Source of the DNA: CAYMLQ01 sp964390795
GTDB taxonomy: Bacteria; Verrucomicrobiota; Kiritimatiellia; RFP12; UBA1067
Length of the DNA stretch: 6,913 nucleotides
NCBI GenBank assembly: GCA_964390795.1
Contig: CAYMLQ010000330.1
Coordinates: forward strand, 1-6,913
Direction: 5' to 3'
Shown: in pieces, positions 6,141 to 6,913 of the stretch
Layout: each line of letters starts with the position of its first letter
Position numbering within the stretch: the first letter of the stretch is position 1
Translations under genes and position numbers: made by a program
Notes under the pieces: generated by a model
What the model was told of the DNA's origin: nothing
The model's database searches: none
Seen by the model: only the letters and a program-made list of their open reading frames with translations

Positions 6141-6142
<2 letters not shown>
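6125..6142 (-). terminator. Hairpin at the 3' end of gyrB, possible terminator
   Basis: GATGCCG (6125-6131) and CGGCATC (6136-6142) form a perfect 7-bp stem with a 4-base loop that overlaps the gyrB stop codon. No U-tract follows, so it is not a classic intrinsic terminator. It may protect the 3' end of the mRNA or act with Rho. A second GATGCCG lies at 6090-6096 and could compete for pairing. Confidence 0.4.

Positions 6143-6913
<771 letters not shown>

Overview
The window looks like chromosomal DNA of a GC-rich, Gram-negative-type bacterium, most plausibly from the PVC group (Kiritimatiellota, Verrucomicrobiota, Lentisphaerota or Planctomycetota). This is an inference from three traits: a secreted NPCBM-domain protein of a style common in PVC genomes, a very large secreted protein built from autotransporter-associated beta-strand (PATR) repeats, and a GyrB C-terminus with an extra insertion domain. 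No rRNA is present to fix the taxon.

Layout. Bases 1-1149 are the N-terminal 383 codons of a minus-strand gene that runs off the left edge. It encodes a signal peptide, an NPCBM-like carbohydrate-binding domain and a helical segment. The plus strand opposite is also open for almost 1.2 kb, so the gene is easily called on the wrong strand. Bases 1150-1407 are a divergent control region. It holds a nested inverted repeat that covers the Shine-Dalgarno sequence of the left gene, a good sigma70-type promoter for the right gene, and an imperfect palindrome around that promoter's -35 box. Bases 1408-5595 encode a 1395-residue secreted PATR beta-helix protein. Residues about 301-604 and 874-1177 are an ancient internal duplication at a nearly constant 573-residue offset, and the block between them carries PATR units exactly 103 residues apart. 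No beta-barrel or PEP-CTERM anchor is visible.

Bases 5596-6140 contain no convincing gene but are rich in repeats: an inverted array of GCTTAGTC/GACTAAGC units, a 26-bp tandem repeat, a GC-rich hairpin element bounded by GTAGG/CCTAC, and hairpins at the 3' end of gyrB. Bases 6141-6913 are the C-terminal 256 residues of gyrB on the minus strand, converging on the PATR gene.

The NPCBM gene and the PATR gene are divergent, both exported, and share one control region, which suggests a cell-surface or polysaccharide-related role. That link is inferred from position only. gyrB is an unrelated housekeeping neighbour. I found no clear evidence of a complete new defence or mobile system. The repeat-rich gap at 5745-6020 and the hairpin-controlled divergent region are the parts most worth a second look.
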